Assembly (NCBI GenBank): GCA_009920585.1
Contig: RFZT01000148.1
Location: forward strand, 1 to 6,330
DNA length: 6,330 nucleotides
Source of the DNA: a bacterium
GTDB lineage: Bacteria; Verrucomicrobiota; Verrucomicrobiia; Chthoniobacterales; Terrimicrobiaceae
Reading direction: 5' to 3'
Position numbers and translations under genes: made by a program. The notes under the pieces were generated by a model. That model ran no database searches, had not been told where the DNA came from, and saw only the letters and a list, made by a program, of their open reading frames with translations. Below, one piece after another: positions 5,593 through 6,330 of this stretch (position 1 is its first letter; each line of letters starts with the position of its first letter).

Positions 5593-6330
5593 ATGAAGCC
5601 CGACTTCAGAATCACCGGCACAGGCGGCGACCTCACAAAAACCTACGCCCAGCGCCTCGCCAGCCTCACAATAACGGACAACTCGACCGAACAGGCCGAC
5701 ACGGTCTCCATCGAACTTTCCAACCACGACGGCAAACTCCCCATCCCCTCCGAGGGCGAAATTTTAAGCATCGCCATCGGCTACGAGGGCAACACGGTGG
5801 ACAAAGGCAAATTCGTGATCGATCAAATTTCCCTCTCCGGTTTCCCCGAACGCATGAGCCTATCAGGCAAAGCCGCGCCATTCGCAGCGGCGGGCGGATT
5901 TTCACCCTTCCAAAGCCGCAAGACTCGCTCGTTCGACGACATCACGCTGGGCCAGCTCGTCACCAATATCGCTGCCGAGTGCGGCCTCATCCCCGGCATC
6001 GCGCCGCAATACTACGCCGTCACGATTCCCCACCTTGACCAAACCAACGAGAGCAACATGAACCTCCTCACGCGCCTCGCCCGCGATTATGAGGCGCTCA
6101 TGAAACCCACATTCGGGCGCCTGCTCTTCCTACCGCGATCCACAGGCGCAAGCATCACCGGCGCACTCATCCCCGGACCGACGATCACCAAAGGGGAGGT
6201 CGCCAGCTACAGCGGGCAATTCTCACAGCGCACCAAATACGGAAGCGCGACAACCCGCTGGCACGACCCGACCACAGGCGAAACAAATTCCTTCAAGCTC
6301 GACGGCGAAGGCAGCGGCGCGGACTACGAA
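5593..6330 (+). CDS. D: Baseplate hub protein gpD (late control protein D family), 3' partial
   Basis: The frame is open from ATG 5593 to the window end, giving 246 residues of an expected 350-400 (P2 gpD about 387). Matches to P2 gpD include RLASLTITDN (21-30), ADTVSIELSNHDGKLPIP (35-52), GEILSIAIGYEG (55-66), KGKFVIDQISLSG (71-83), SFDDITLGQLV (113-123) and HLDQTNESNMNLLTRLARD (147-165). The last block is the family's most conserved motif. The family (Phage_GPD) forms the trimeric hub under the tube that carries the spike, comparable to T4 gp27/VgrG. The name 'late control' is historical. It starts 3 nt after the X stop with no SD. The C-terminal domain lies beyond the window. Confidence 0.93.
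   Translation, partial: MKPDFRITGTGGDLTKTYAQRLASLTITDNSTEQADTVSIELSNHDGKLPIPSEGEILSIAIGYEGNTVDKGKFVIDQISLSGFPERMSLSGKAAPFAAAGGFSPFQSRKTRSFDDITLGQLVTNIAAECGLIPGIAPQYYAVTIPHLDQTNESNMNLLTRLARDYEALMKPTFGRLLFLPRSTGASITGALIPGPTITKGEVASYSGQFSQRTKYGSATTRWHDPTTGETNSFKLDGEGSGADYE

Larger units (their letters stand above)
1..6330 (+). mobile_element. P2-like contractile tail module of a prophage or tailocin (partial)
   Basis: Nine consecutive products on one strand follow the phage P2 order H-FI-FII-E-E'-T-U-X-D, with only the fibre chaperone G missing. Sheath, tube, tape measure, U, X and D are each recognisable from conserved motifs. No capsid, portal, terminase, lysis or integrase gene lies in the window, so it cannot show whether the element is a complete prophage or a headless R-type tailocin. 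No attachment site or element boundary is visible. The family assignment is secure; the element type is open. Confidence 0.88.

Noticed and set aside
5134..5727. 197-codon open frame on the - strand
   Set aside because: It lies antisense to U, X and the start of D, all of which have clear family motifs; its product shows no recognisable domain and reflects codon bias of the + strand genes.
1..6330. A wholly new defence or effector system hidden in the module
   Set aside because: Every stretch except the 74-nt spacer is covered by recognisable tail genes; there is no cargo gene, toxin or non-structural ORF.

Overview
This window is part of a P2-type contractile tail gene cluster, from a Myoviridae-like prophage or a phage-derived tailocin. 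All genes are on the + strand. The order matches the second half of the phage P2 tail module: tail fibre (H, 5' end outside the window), sheath (FI), tube (FII), tape-measure chaperones (E and its frameshift extension E'), tape measure (T), then the inner baseplate genes U, X and D (D runs off the 3' end). Assignments rest on protein motifs and gene order compared from memory with P2; no database search was run.

Layout: 1-959 holds tandem 36-residue tail-fibre repeats, a phage tail-collar domain and a conserved C-terminal tip. 960-1033 is a short A/C-rich spacer with no gene; P2 has its fibre chaperone gene G between H and FI, and it is missing here. 1034-2140 is the sheath and 2150-2659 the tube. 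2663-2926 is E, and a T TTT TTA slippery heptamer at 2914-2920 leads into a -1 frame open to 3048 (E'). 3050-4924 is the tape measure. 4928-5377 is U, 5374-5589 is X, and 5593-6330 is the first 246 codons of D.

How the parts work together: the tube (FII) polymerises inside the contractile sheath (FI), with tail length set by T. E and E+E' are expected to chaperone T during assembly. D, X and U form the hub and inner baseplate on which the tube starts. The fibre binds the target cell.

From the sheath gene onward the genes are 9 nt or less apart or overlap, so they are probably one transcription unit. Most starts have no Shine-Dalgarno motif and lie 1-9 nt after the previous stop, which suggests translational coupling. 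The one strong SD (GGGAGG) lies just after the frameshift site, before an ATG in the E' frame and inside a predicted stem. The host cannot be named. The C-ending codons, moderately high GC, SD-poor starts and clear divergence from enterobacterial P2 hint at a non-enterobacterial host, possibly Verrucomicrobiota-like, but this is a weak inference.

Most of the window is a recognisable tail module. The most notable part is the 2914-3052 recoding and coupling region.
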